Part shown: one piece after another, positions 9,863 to 19,144 of the stretch
How the letters are laid out: each line of letters begins with the position of its first letter
Numbering within the stretch: position 1 is the first letter of the stretch
From: Beroe ovata
Taxonomy: Eukaryota; Ctenophora; Nuda; Beroida; Beroidae
Direction: 5' to 3'
NCBI GenBank assembly: GCA_946803715.1
Contig: CAMPET010000014.1
Coordinates: forward strand, 168,703 to 215,969
Length of the DNA stretch: 47,267 nt
The notes under the pieces: generated by a model
Told to the model about the DNA's origin: nothing
Databases searched by the model: none
What the model saw: the letters and a program-made list of their open reading frames with translations, nothing else
Program-made: the position numbers and the translations under genes

Positions 9863-11066
9863 ATGGCAGAAAAAGACCTTATACTTGCAATTGATATTGG
9901 AACTACTAATTGCAGGGCTGCTGTCCTCAATAGGAAGGGAAAAATTTTGCAAATTGCTTCCGAATCTATTGAACTTTTGTCACCCAAAAAGGGGTGGTTT
10001 GAATTATGTCCAAACAAACTTTGGGCAGACATATCAAAGCTTATCTTATTGGTAACTAAAGACTTAGGTCAGAGAATTTTGACATGTGGAATCACTGTCC
10101 AGAGAAACACATTTATAACATGGAGGAAAGATACAGGTGACTACCTCCACAATTTCATAACATGGATGGATATGAGGTCAAGTAAGCTTTGCTCTCAGTG
10201 GAATGATAGTTTTCTTATCAATGCTGGGAGATGGGCTGCATGGATGATTGGATCTGTTGTGAAGTCACGGCACATGATCTGTGCATCAACATTCAGTGTT
10301 AAGGAGAAAGCAATCCCAATGAGAGTGAGATGGGTTTTGGAAAATATCAAAGATGCTAGACATCACCACAAAAATAAGAATATGTGCTTTGGTACACTGG
10401 ATACCTGGCTCATGTGGAAATTAACAAAAGGTAAAACATGGGCTACAGAATACAGTTGTGCAAGTAGTACAGGTATATTTGATATATGGAAAAGTCAGTG
10501 GTGCAGTATCATGACTTACCTCTTTTCATGCCCAATTGATATACTACCTGAGGTTAGGGACTCTGATTCATACTTTGGTGATATTGATGATAGTTTGGGT
10601 TTTGGGTTTTCTGCCCCGATAAATGGGGTAATGGGTGACCAGCAAGCATCAATATTTGGTAACATGCTTTTTGATGTTGGTGAAATAAAGCTCACTCTTG
10701 GAACAGGTGTTGCCTGTAACATCAACACTGGACCCAACACACACCCTACATCTCATGACATCTACCCACTTATAGGTTGGAAGCTGAGTGGACATGAACC
10801 TTTTTATGTTGCTGAATTGTTAGCTGCAAATGGAGGCAGAGCTGTTGATTGGGCAGTAAGTTCTTCTCTTCTGGCAAATATAAGTGAAATTGACTTTGTG
10901 GCTAGGTCAGTCCCAACCATCAGCGGACTTTCATTCATTCCAGCATTTAATGGTATGGATATCCCTTTCAAAGAACCATTTGCAGGGACATCACTCTTTG
11001 GAATAACTCTGAAAACTCAAACTAAGAACATTATCAGAGCTATTTTAGAGTCTCAGATATTTATAA
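9863..11066 (+). CDS. GK5-like: GK5-like FGGY carbohydrate kinase, truncated at gap
   Basis: FGGY-family sugar/glycerol kinase fold, closest in my reading to animal glycerol kinase 5, an ATP-dependent kinase of poorly known substrate. The start is the ATG at 9863; the frame upstream is not Met-initiated. Visible motifs: the N-terminal phosphate loop LAIDIGTTNCRAAV, GITVQRNTFITW, ITWMDMRS, FGTLDTWLMWKLT, GVMGDQQASIFG and the second nucleotide-binding motif LTLGTGVACNINTG. The frame is open for 401 codons and stops being related exactly at the N at 11067, after RAILESQ; the last 100 or so residues of the family are absent. There is no intron in 1.2 kb, unlike most genes in this window, so a retrocopy or a naturally intron-poor gene are both possible. 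The sequence after the gap belongs to repeat unit D. Confidence 0.8.
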
Positions 11067-11067
11067 N
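11067..11067. other. Single-N assembly gap ending the GK5-like frame
   Basis: The kinase reading frame ends here and repeat unit D begins immediately. The junction is probably artificial. Confidence 0.9.
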
Positions 11068-12636
11068 AAATTTGAAGCAGCCGAGGGGTTGACCTGTTCA
11101 TGACTGGGGAAGCTTGCTAACCAAGATTTGGTTTACTTTAGTGGGCTCAAGTCCGGAGAACAATTGGATTATATCATTCATTCAAAATAAAGCCCACACA
11201 AGAGAAATAAGTTGCCTACCTTCTTGTCTCTAAGGAGTTTATTGTCTTGCAAGTGCAGGATAGACTGTTGCCTGTGTAGTAGCTACCTGCTACACTGTTG
11301 CTGCATCATATCCTTGAGTCTAAAACTTGATCCCCCTTTTCCCCACCACACCCTTTAGGTAAAGTAAGATGAACCTCATGATCTTGCTGTAGCAACAAGA
11401 GATTGAATGCTCGACAACCCAGTGTTCATGGCAGTTCTTTCTTATAACTTCTCGATTCCTCAGTATACGCTGCAAAAGCACAGTGTGACTGGTGATCATT
11501 TGAATGGAAAATTGAAAAATAATTGTCACTTATTATGAAACATATAACATACTTACATGCCTAAGATTCTCGATAGCCATAAGGTGTAGATCTGCACTCC
11601 TCGTTACAGTGGTCAGTGCAGATTCCATAAAAAGTATGTTTCAGCAATCAGTATTCGCCCAAGCCAGGCAGCAATAGCATCGGCATACTTCCTGGGGAAA
11701 GGAATTGATCAACTTGGAGAAAGGTTCAGTAAAATTCAAAGCTGCCAAAGGGATGAACTTTTCATAATTGGGGAGCTTGCTTATCATGATTATATTTGGG
11801 GTCAAAATCTTGAAGAGCAATTGAATTGCATCATCAATCAAAATAAAAACAATGTTGATAACTACATTCAATATTCATGTCTTTCAGTAGTATATTATCC
11901 ATCAGGAGTAGGTATATTATCTTATTATGTAGGTTTAGGATGAAATGTCAGCTATATTTGTGGCTGTATAACAGAACTCAATGAACCCTGAACAAGGCAC
12001 ATTAGAAATGCAAAACATGTTGCAGGACCTGACTGAATCACACCAAGATGGATTGTGTAATCACACCATGGTAGTGGATATAGCACCATAAATTACCAAG
12101 TCTTTACTCATAACATCAAGAAATAAAGTTGATATAAAGTGCAAAGCATTTGATGAATCAAGGAATGATATTCCACACAGGGCACACAACACATGATATG
12201 CTTGGTACTGGATAGACTTATGTTATGAAAGTATCAACATATGGGAAGATGTTCTCAGATCTCTGGTGATAAGATCTGTTTCAGTGAGAGAACTTTGAAA
12301 AAGTTGGTGAAGAGATGTGGAAAGATGAGAGAAACAAACAAGTGCCATTGTATAAGGAATGTGTTAAGAATGTATTGAAATATCATGATGTGGGACTCAT
12401 ATTCTGATGTAAGAAACCAGTGTCCCTTTACAATGTCAACATAACAAAAAGTGTTGGCCCTAGGGCCTAGGACATGTGCCCACCTACCTTGAACCATAAT
12501 CCAGTTACCAATCTTGAGCCTTGTTGATTACTACCACCTACTCCATACTTAATCACTTTCCTACTGCTGGGACAAAATAGCTACTAAGTCTCCAAGAGTG
12601 AAGGTTCAAATAATAAAATTATATGACAACCTATTG
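11068..12636 (-). pseudogene. Degenerate repeat unit D
   Basis: Longest copy of the array, bounded on both sides by single Ns. It aligns to unit C over its full length. On the minus strand it keeps the FNLLLLQQDHE block (acceptor edge 11469), an 87-base intron to the AIENLRH block (donor edge 11557), the KYADAIAAWL block after a CCCCAG acceptor, and a shortened LKIG block near 12490 with the GTAGGTGGGC donor. Stops and small indels interrupt each frame. Confidence 0.5.
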
Positions 12637-12637
12637 N
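12637..12637. other. Single-N assembly gap
   Basis: The second copy of the 484-bp block begins one base after this N, mirroring the first copy, which ends at the N at 4939. Confidence 0.95.
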
Positions 12638-13121
12638 TACAAAAAAATATGTTAATCAAAACTATTGGAATTTTTTTGCATAGAATAATATACTTCATGA
12701 AAAGATATATTTCAGAAAGGAAATATTCATTTGAGACATCAATTATAGAATAAAATAAAGTGGAATATGAATCACATAAAATTACATTACCACTTTTACA
12801 ACATAAACGATTGGAAATTAAGTGCTATACTGAAAGAGAGCTCCTGAAATCAACGGAGCTCTGCATTGTGAAGCTGCCAATCAAAAATTGCACTGTTTTT
12901 GTACTGTGTGTCCATGTATGAATGTCAAAGTTGATCAACCTATAATCAATGGTGCCTTGTCGATCGATGATAGACCCTGTCGAGAATTTCGTTTCGCGCG
13001 CGGCGCAAACTTATTCTCAGACTTCGCGGCTTGCATCAGCGGTCTGGCATCGCCCGACAAATGGTGCCTCGAGAAACACTGTATAGATAACAATGAATAA
13101 TGACAGATTGATAGCTCCGTA
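12638..13121. repeat. 484-bp direct repeat, copy 2
   Basis: Identical to 4455-4938. After 13121 the sequence continues into a unique GC-rich foldback region, whereas copy 1 stops at a gap. This is the pattern expected if the two contig ends overlap and the 7.7 kb between them was placed wrongly. Confidence 0.9.
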
Positions 13122-13462
13122 GCTGTTAAAAAATTCGTCACGTACTGCGCACGTACAAATCACAAATTGTGAATTTATTGTCAAACTTCATCTCGCGGCG
13201 CGCGCGCGAAGCCAGAGTCTATCATTGACAGGCAAACAACTACAAGGTGCTTTGAAAATAAAAGCCGCGCCTGCGCGCGCCGCCGCGTGCAGCAAAATTT
13301 TTTGAGTCTTTGACAGCGCGGCTTGTAGGTTTTTTGTCTGGCTTGTAGGTTCTTTGTTCGGCCTGGCGATGCTAAACCGCTGATGTGTGATGCAATCCGC
13401 GTCTGAGAATAATTTTGCGCCGCGCGCGCAAAACGAAATTCTCGATCGAGATCGACAAGGTC
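12955..13462. repeat. GC-rich inverted repeat (foldback element)
   Basis: Arms of about 100 bases, 12955-13058 and 13361-13462, are reverse complements with moderate divergence (shared core GAGAATTTCGTTT...GCGCGCGG and CAGCGGTCTGGCATCGCC). The 300-base interior holds GCGCGC tracts and a short direct repeat GGCTTGTAGGTTTTTTGTCTGG around 13319-13360. No coding potential is credible. Confidence 0.7.
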
Positions 13463-14748
13463 TTTCTTATGTCCTACCGTCGGCGCCGCGCAATTGTTAT
13501 TCCAATTCCGCCAGGGATAAAATCCCGCATGCAAGGGTAGGGTGAAATCCTACAAATGCTGCTGAGTGCTGAGCAGCTCAGCTTCAGGCACTGTACTAGT
13601 GTACTACTGCACTGCACGTGTTGAATATTGGAAATGGGATCATAGAAGTAGTTCCGAGTTCGTCTTAAAAAGGTCCCAATATTCAACTGTTAATCCCATT
13701 CCAAATATTCAACACAAACAGCACGTTGACGTGACATATAAGGACAACTCAAGATATGCCAATAAGGTTGCATAGACAATTGATGGTTGCATAAATATGT
13801 AATTGTAATATCAATATAAATGTAAATCATCATATCATTCAAAAAAAACTTGAAATTGGAAGCCTAACTACCTAAGAGTAAGACTATAAGTATCATTACA
13901 TTTACAGTACATATTAAACGTATCATACAACTATAGTGTCAAAACTAGCCAGTCTTTCGAAAATTTCGCTGGCCCATGATAGGGTCGGGACTATAGTAAT
14001 ACGAAATGATGAACCTACAATATTACAGCTCAATATCATATTCTAAGTACAAAGTGGAGTTCATTTCTAAAAACCATGATAATATAAGAAATATAAATGA
14101 TATTACATTTTCAGTTATAAAGTAAGGTCTTTCATTACGATTTATTGTCTTCCAGCTAACATAACATTGTTCTTTCACCTAGCTTCAGCTTGAAATTTGA
14201 GAAAGCTTTGGCGTCACATTATGATCATGGAACACAGACCTCTACTGCAATCAATGAATCCAGATGACAACATGTGATGGCAGATTGATCAGGATGTGCG
14301 GAGACGGGCTATTTCCTACTCTAATCCACTCGTCAGCCACACGGTATACAACCACACTTCTCTATCACCTAGCAACGTGGTATAAATAACGTGGTTTATA
14401 CGACGCTCGCTATAACGGCGTCATGAATCAATTCAGAATATGATAGATCATTTGATTTAGACGCACGGATCAGACGGTACATAGTTCCAGGCATAATGCT
14501 ACTAACAGGGAGTTGGAAATTCCTTGGCCGCGAATCGTCACAAAACAGGATGATAGTTTGCGTCGATCTAAGCACAGGTCTGCAGCACATGCCCTTTTCT
14601 CGGCAAGCGCCAGAGCAGTACTGAAAATGACATCAAAAATTGAAGAAGCATTGATTGGTCAATGGTCAAATTTGACGATAAATCGTGTAACTAGGAAAAT
14701 GTATTGAAACTGAAAGCATCCAGACAGCTCAATTCCAAATTCGGACTC
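13463..14748. other. Gap without a supported gene
   Basis: Contains a small inverted repeat at 13619-13714 (GTTGAATATTGG and CCAAATATTCAAC arms), AT-rich sequence to 14330, and TATA-like motifs near 14382-14402. A plus-strand open stretch at 14513-14707 has no domain or splice support. Confidence 0.4.
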
Positions 14749-16915
14749 CTATAAAGCAGTTTTTCTACTGACCCTATTGATGACACTCTCCGCACTTCTG
14801 CACTGGTCTGCCTCAATGTTCGTACTGTACTCGGTTGTTGTGCACGTGTCACAAGGACGCGCGTTACACACCTGCGTCTCCTCCAAAGGTGGACAGTTCC
14901 CGTTTATCTCGTTTCCCTGGAAACGGACAACCTCACGTGTCCTAGATTGTGTTCCTGACGCGCAGGAATGCGAACATTCGCCCCAATCGCTCCACTCCGA
15001 GACCTCGCATTGCCGCTCTGAAGAGGGGTTACAAATGATATATGCATGCTCTACGCAACACATTGTAACAATGAAACAGTCATGGCTATTGTACTCACGG
15101 ATACAGTCGGGCACAACCACATCCCATTCTCCATTCTCCCGACACGTGGTAACTATTGTACCGGTGTTTACTTGTCCCTCGAACACATAGCCCCAGTTAC
15201 ACGTGTACCCTACCATGCTGCCGAAATCTGTCGATACGCCGTAACTACGACCATTCTGTGGCTGCCTCGGCTCACCACAATCCACTCCTGTACGTAACCA
15301 TGACGTCATAAAGTACAGAGTGTGCTATGAAGACGCTATCATGGTGGTTTCCATATTCAATAACACGCTGACTTACTTGTGCAAGTAGGGAGTTCCCCGC
15401 TCCATGTCCCATTTGACTGGCACACCGATACACTAGGTCCGGTCAGGTTGTATCCTACGTCACACTCAAACTTGACAACTCCGTCAAACCCAAAGTCATC
15501 ACCTGTCACTGTGCCATAAAGTGGAGATGCTGGTCTCCCACACTTGATGTACTGTACTGAAACGTGGGCTGGGACTAAGCTAGATAATATTTGATAGGGT
15601 TGAATTCAGTGCTGCATAGAAATTGCACACACACAGACATACAAAGAGACACACAGAACACAGTACACACATTCGTTAGACATATAAACACAAACATACA
15701 CAGAAACACGCACAGAAACACACACACACACACACACGCACAGACACACACACGCGCGCCTACTTGTTTCTGCGCACGTGTAGAGTGGTATCCTTGGTAA
15801 CCACACGTGCGAAATTCCATGTCTCCACATCGCTGTCGCCAGATCGAAGGCTTCCCTGATTTGACATTGAGAATGTCATGATATCTCGTATAGTATGATT
15901 ATTAATGATTAATACCAGGAAAATATGCATATCGCAATCAGAGAAGTTCTCCTAAACATGAACTGGGATTGAAATAATTATTGGAATCCCTTCGACCTAT
16001 ACCTACTACCTCGGGTTGAGAGGCAGACTGAACGTCTTCCCAACTCCACACACTCCTACGTCCTCACGCGTGGTGGGCAACGCGTTGGGGAGATGATGAA
16101 AACTCTCTGTCAGAGTGTACGTCCCATTCCCAGAGCGGCACGGTAGATGTAGTCGGAGTGAGCAGTTCGTGTTGAGCCATCCCCACGACTGGGTGCGCAT
16201 GTCAGCACTGAACGCGGTGCACGCCGCGCAGTCCAAGTTTGTGTGATGGGGATACCACGTCCAGCTGCAGGCTGAAAACACGTGCTTTACCGTGCGTATT
16301 CGAGGAGCTATGACTGAGGTCTGGGGCCACCACCGAAACAAATGAACACCATATTTCCCCCATTATAATGATATGGACGTGACAGCGGCCTCGACGGATT
16401 CCTCAATTAGACCAAGGTTAGGTTTCTATGACAATATCAGTACATCACAGACAACACGTGTATTTAAGTGTCGCAGTTATTTGTGCAGACAAGTGGACTG
16501 ATCGCGCTATTATTGACCAGATCCAACCTGGTGGTGTTAGCTACAAGCAGTGCATGGCTACTGCAATCACTGTGTCTAGAGGTGTCACTTTAACAGCAGA
16601 ATCTTATTATAGCACTGATCCAGCTCGTTACAGAACAGCATGCACTACATCCTATGAATAGACTTTGACTATACGGTAACCAATGAAAACTTGCAACTTA
16701 CAGCTGGATAAGGTAAAAACTACTCTACAAACTACTACTACTACTCCTTATCAACATTTTACTCTATTCCGACTACAGACTAATACTATAGTGAGTACTG
16801 ACTGACAGTATTGAAACATACCTGACAAAAACTGGCCACAGAAAAAACTTACCAAAGAGATCCGAATAGTTGGTCGTCTGTAGTGCTACTGGAGCATTGC
16901 ACCGGGCTGCAGACT
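14749..16915 (-). CDS. Secreted or membrane CCP-CCP-TSP1 protein (5' end unresolved)
   Basis: Extracellular adhesion or complement-like protein. Exons on the minus strand: about 16853-16915, 16010-16271, 15764-15855, 15377-15556, 15099-15287, 14749-15017; phases agree at every junction. The first two carry a cysteine-rich region (CSWTWYP, WGWLNTNCSLRL, GVCGVGKTFSL) that I cannot assign; a lectin-like fold is only a guess. Two sushi/CCP domains follow (CGRPASPLYGTV... with VCQSNGTWSG; DCGEPRQPQNG... with TCRENGEWDVVVPDC). A thrombospondin type 1 repeat has the usual WSDWGECSHSCASGTQSRTR and ends CNARPC. A short tail ends at the TAG at 14749. The signal peptide and true start were not found, and 16916-17141 shows nothing I can call. 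The function is not predictable beyond extracellular binding. Confidence 0.75.
15619..15760. repeat. CA-rich microsatellite in intron
   Basis: Imperfect CACA/CAGA run in the intron between exons 15764-15855 and 15377-15556 of the CCP-TSP1 gene, starting right beside the donor at 15763. Confidence 0.85.
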
Positions 16916-17141
16916 GTACGGCAGACCTGTCAGGAAAGCTGACAGTCCTGTACTGACGGAGTCGCTGTCTCTGTGACAGTATCACATCCACCTGACGAAT
17001 ATGTTACTGTCATATTCATATCATACTGTCATATTCATATCATGATTTCAATGACGCGAAGTAATTCTAATTATATCCTCCACTGCAAGATTAATGTCAC
17101 CCACACCCACACACACATCGTACACCCTGTTGTACAATAGC

Positions 17142-17219
17142 GGATTGGTAGCTCAATTGGCAGAGAAACACTCATCAAGTTCGGTTTATGAGGTTCTTGG
17201 TTCAAGCCCCGGTCAGTCC
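17142..17219 (+). ncRNA. tRNA-like sequence (pseudo-tRNA or SINE head)
   Basis: Acceptor arms GGATTGG and TCAGTCC pair along all seven positions (two G-T pairs). The D arm reads GCTCAATTGGCAGAGA with a good A box, and GGTTCAAGCCC forms the B box and T loop. The anticodon-variable region is 29 bases instead of about 23, with an oversized loop between CTCAT and ATGAG, and position 73 is C. It is therefore unlikely to be a working tRNA; a SINE head is more probable. Confidence 0.6.
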
Positions 17220-17237
17220 CATACTTTTCCGAGTTTC

Positions 17238-17259
17238 TCCCAAGTTATACTTATCGGAT
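17238..17259. repeat. 22-bp direct repeat, copy 1
   Basis: TCCCAAGTTATACTTATCGGAT occurs here, 18 bases after the tRNA-like sequence, and again unchanged at 17611-17632. It could be the 3' tail of the SINE family, with the second copy a solo tail, or a target duplication around the 351 bases between them. Confidence 0.8.
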
Positions 17260-17610
17260 TCATGATAATTACTTGGTCATGATCTGATTAAATTGATTTC
17301 AATGACAGTGGGATTCATTAGAGATTTATAGATGACAATAGTGGCAGTATTTTTCACCCCTCCTAACAGTAATATTGGCTGCATTTCTAATTAATTCAGG
17401 CTATGATACCCACTGTTCGCGCGCTCTTATCACACTTACTCATTGCTAATCGCACGCAGCCGTACATTGCCCCATCCCCCCCAAATATAACATTCCTTGA
17501 CACAAAGCCCCTCCCTTATCAGCGGGCAGTAGTGGTTTTGTACTCGAATTTCGCGGCCTCTAAGTTGATTACAAAGTGACCAGATATTCAATTATAGAAT
17601 TATCAAAGAA

Positions 17611-17632
17611 TCCCAAGTTATACTTATCGGAT
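17611..17632. repeat. 22-bp direct repeat, copy 2
   Basis: Exact second copy of 17238-17259. It lies a few bases downstream (minus strand) of the PLC-like stop codon at 17639, in its 3' untranslated region. The stretch 17260-17610 holds no gene I can support. Confidence 0.8.
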
Positions 17633-17638
17633 GAGGTA

Positions 17639-19144
17639 TTATCGTGTCAAATTCTTGAAAAGCTCTGTTGCAAATGACAAAGACGTGTTCTGCATATATC
17701 GAGCACGTGTGAAGTGGCTATGAAGCGGCACCATGCCATGGAGAATATATATTGTGTGGAATGTGGTGCAACACACGTGAATCTTATCATGGTAGAAGAG
17801 CGTAAAGGGACTCGGCGGCACTTGCGGGGAGCTGCAGGATTCTCCACCCAAGTTATCGAGCGATACGTCTGAAATTGAGGGGAGAATTTGATGAGAGGAT
17901 TCCATACATCGGATTGTTGGATATCGGCCAAGTTAAGTATCATATCAAATCATGAAAAGGAAGAAGAAGAGGGTTATGAAACTCACAGTCAGTTTTATTA
18001 GCCGGGAAGATGAGAGATCCACCAAAAGTGCATGTACTTCTAAACATGATGTTCTTCCTGGTCTCAGTTAGTTGTGATAGCGATGGCATGGAAACAGTGT
18101 CACCCTTCTATCTAGAAGAAATGAACGGGAAAGTAATTTATTCACTTTGATATCCGCCAAATATCCAAATCAGAGCACCTTTTTCCATACCATTATGCGA
18201 TCATATGCCCCAAAACGACTTACCATAGCAAACAATTGGGCAGGTTTGAGCAACCTTGATCCGAAGAGCTTGAGGGAGGAGTCAATTTCAGATAGCTCAC
18301 CACACCCAGTCTCCATGGAGACAAAGTCCACAATGTCAATCACAACGAACTGGTCTTGGTTTTTGTTCAACCACTTAATAATCTCTCTCATAATGTCTTT
18401 AAACTGTGGCGACCCCTGAAAACATAATATGCTGTGAGTGTGAATTCTCGCATCGGTCGAGATTGTCATAACGAGCTCTGCAACAAGAATATTGACAATG
18501 CATCAATGGAACATACGGAGTGGCAGCCAGTGTGAACGCCCCTATTCATCATCATGAAGCTCTTGCACCAATTGTACTGTCCTCTTCTCTTAGCAGCAGA
18601 GGACTTTATCTTCAGTGACTTCTTCATGGCAGTACACTCAACTGGGGGATAGGATGTCAGTGGAGTGCAAGAACCACTCCTCCTTCATAATATAGAGCTC
18701 GAGGAGACTGATAAGCACATGTTGCAGAAACTGTGATCTGTCCATTATCTGGGAGTTCCCACCTTGTAACGAGGCACAAAGTCTGAGGTTTTTCTTTAAT
18801 CCTGGCACATAGTGGAGTTCCAACACCAGTCTCCTAACTCCGGCGTTGAGCTGCTCTGTCACCGTGAGACCGTGACTCTGGAACGATATGCGGCCGCTGA
18901 TACAGTCGTATTTGGATACGCAGTGTTTTCCCCACTTCTCCATGTTGTTGAGAGTCAGGTCCAGGGCGGTGGTTGATTGGTAGTTGTTGGACAGCCACGT
19001 GGTGCACATGGGCAGAGAGTTGATGCTAGAGTTGATGTTCAGTTGGGATTGGAACCTCTGTACGAACTGCAACCACCTCACATCCTCGTCAATAGAGGGT
19101 TTGACACAGTCCACAAGAAGAACAAACAGTATCAGAGCAAGCAT
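17639..19144 (-). CDS. Secreted PLC-like phosphodiesterase domain protein
   Basis: TIM-barrel PLC-like protein of the PI-PLC X type, predicted to be secreted. Exons on the minus strand: 18709-19144, 18517-18641, 18224-18415, 17987-18104, 17639-17868; phases close to a 366-residue protein ending in TAA. Residues 1-16 form a signal peptide (MLALILFVLLVDC). The family features are TEQLNAGVRRLVLELHYV, a GCHSGSPQFKDIM segment at the exon 2/3 junction resembling the CH(T/S) catalytic region, and MREIIKWLNKNQDQFVVID. The usual WLxxHNS catalytic histidine motif appears as WLSNNYQST, so the first histidine may be lost. The donor of exon 1 (ATCA/GTCTCC) is weak but is the only one that keeps the frame and gives a 68-base intron. 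Confidence 0.7.

Noticed and set aside
4455-13121. Long direct repeats flanking 7.7 kb, as in an LTR retrotransposon
   Set aside because: The repeats do not begin TG and end CA, there is no gag-pol frame inside, and both inner edges coincide with single Ns. An assembly overlap fits better.
15575-15830. Cys/Val-rich or Thr/His-rich frames
   Set aside because: Translation of the CA microsatellite; only 15764-15855 on the minus strand is retained as an exon.
16428-16661. 77-codon plus-strand frame starting MTISVHHRQ
   Set aside because: No homology, no splice partners, and it lies in an intron of the CCP-TSP1 gene; kept out as likely chance.
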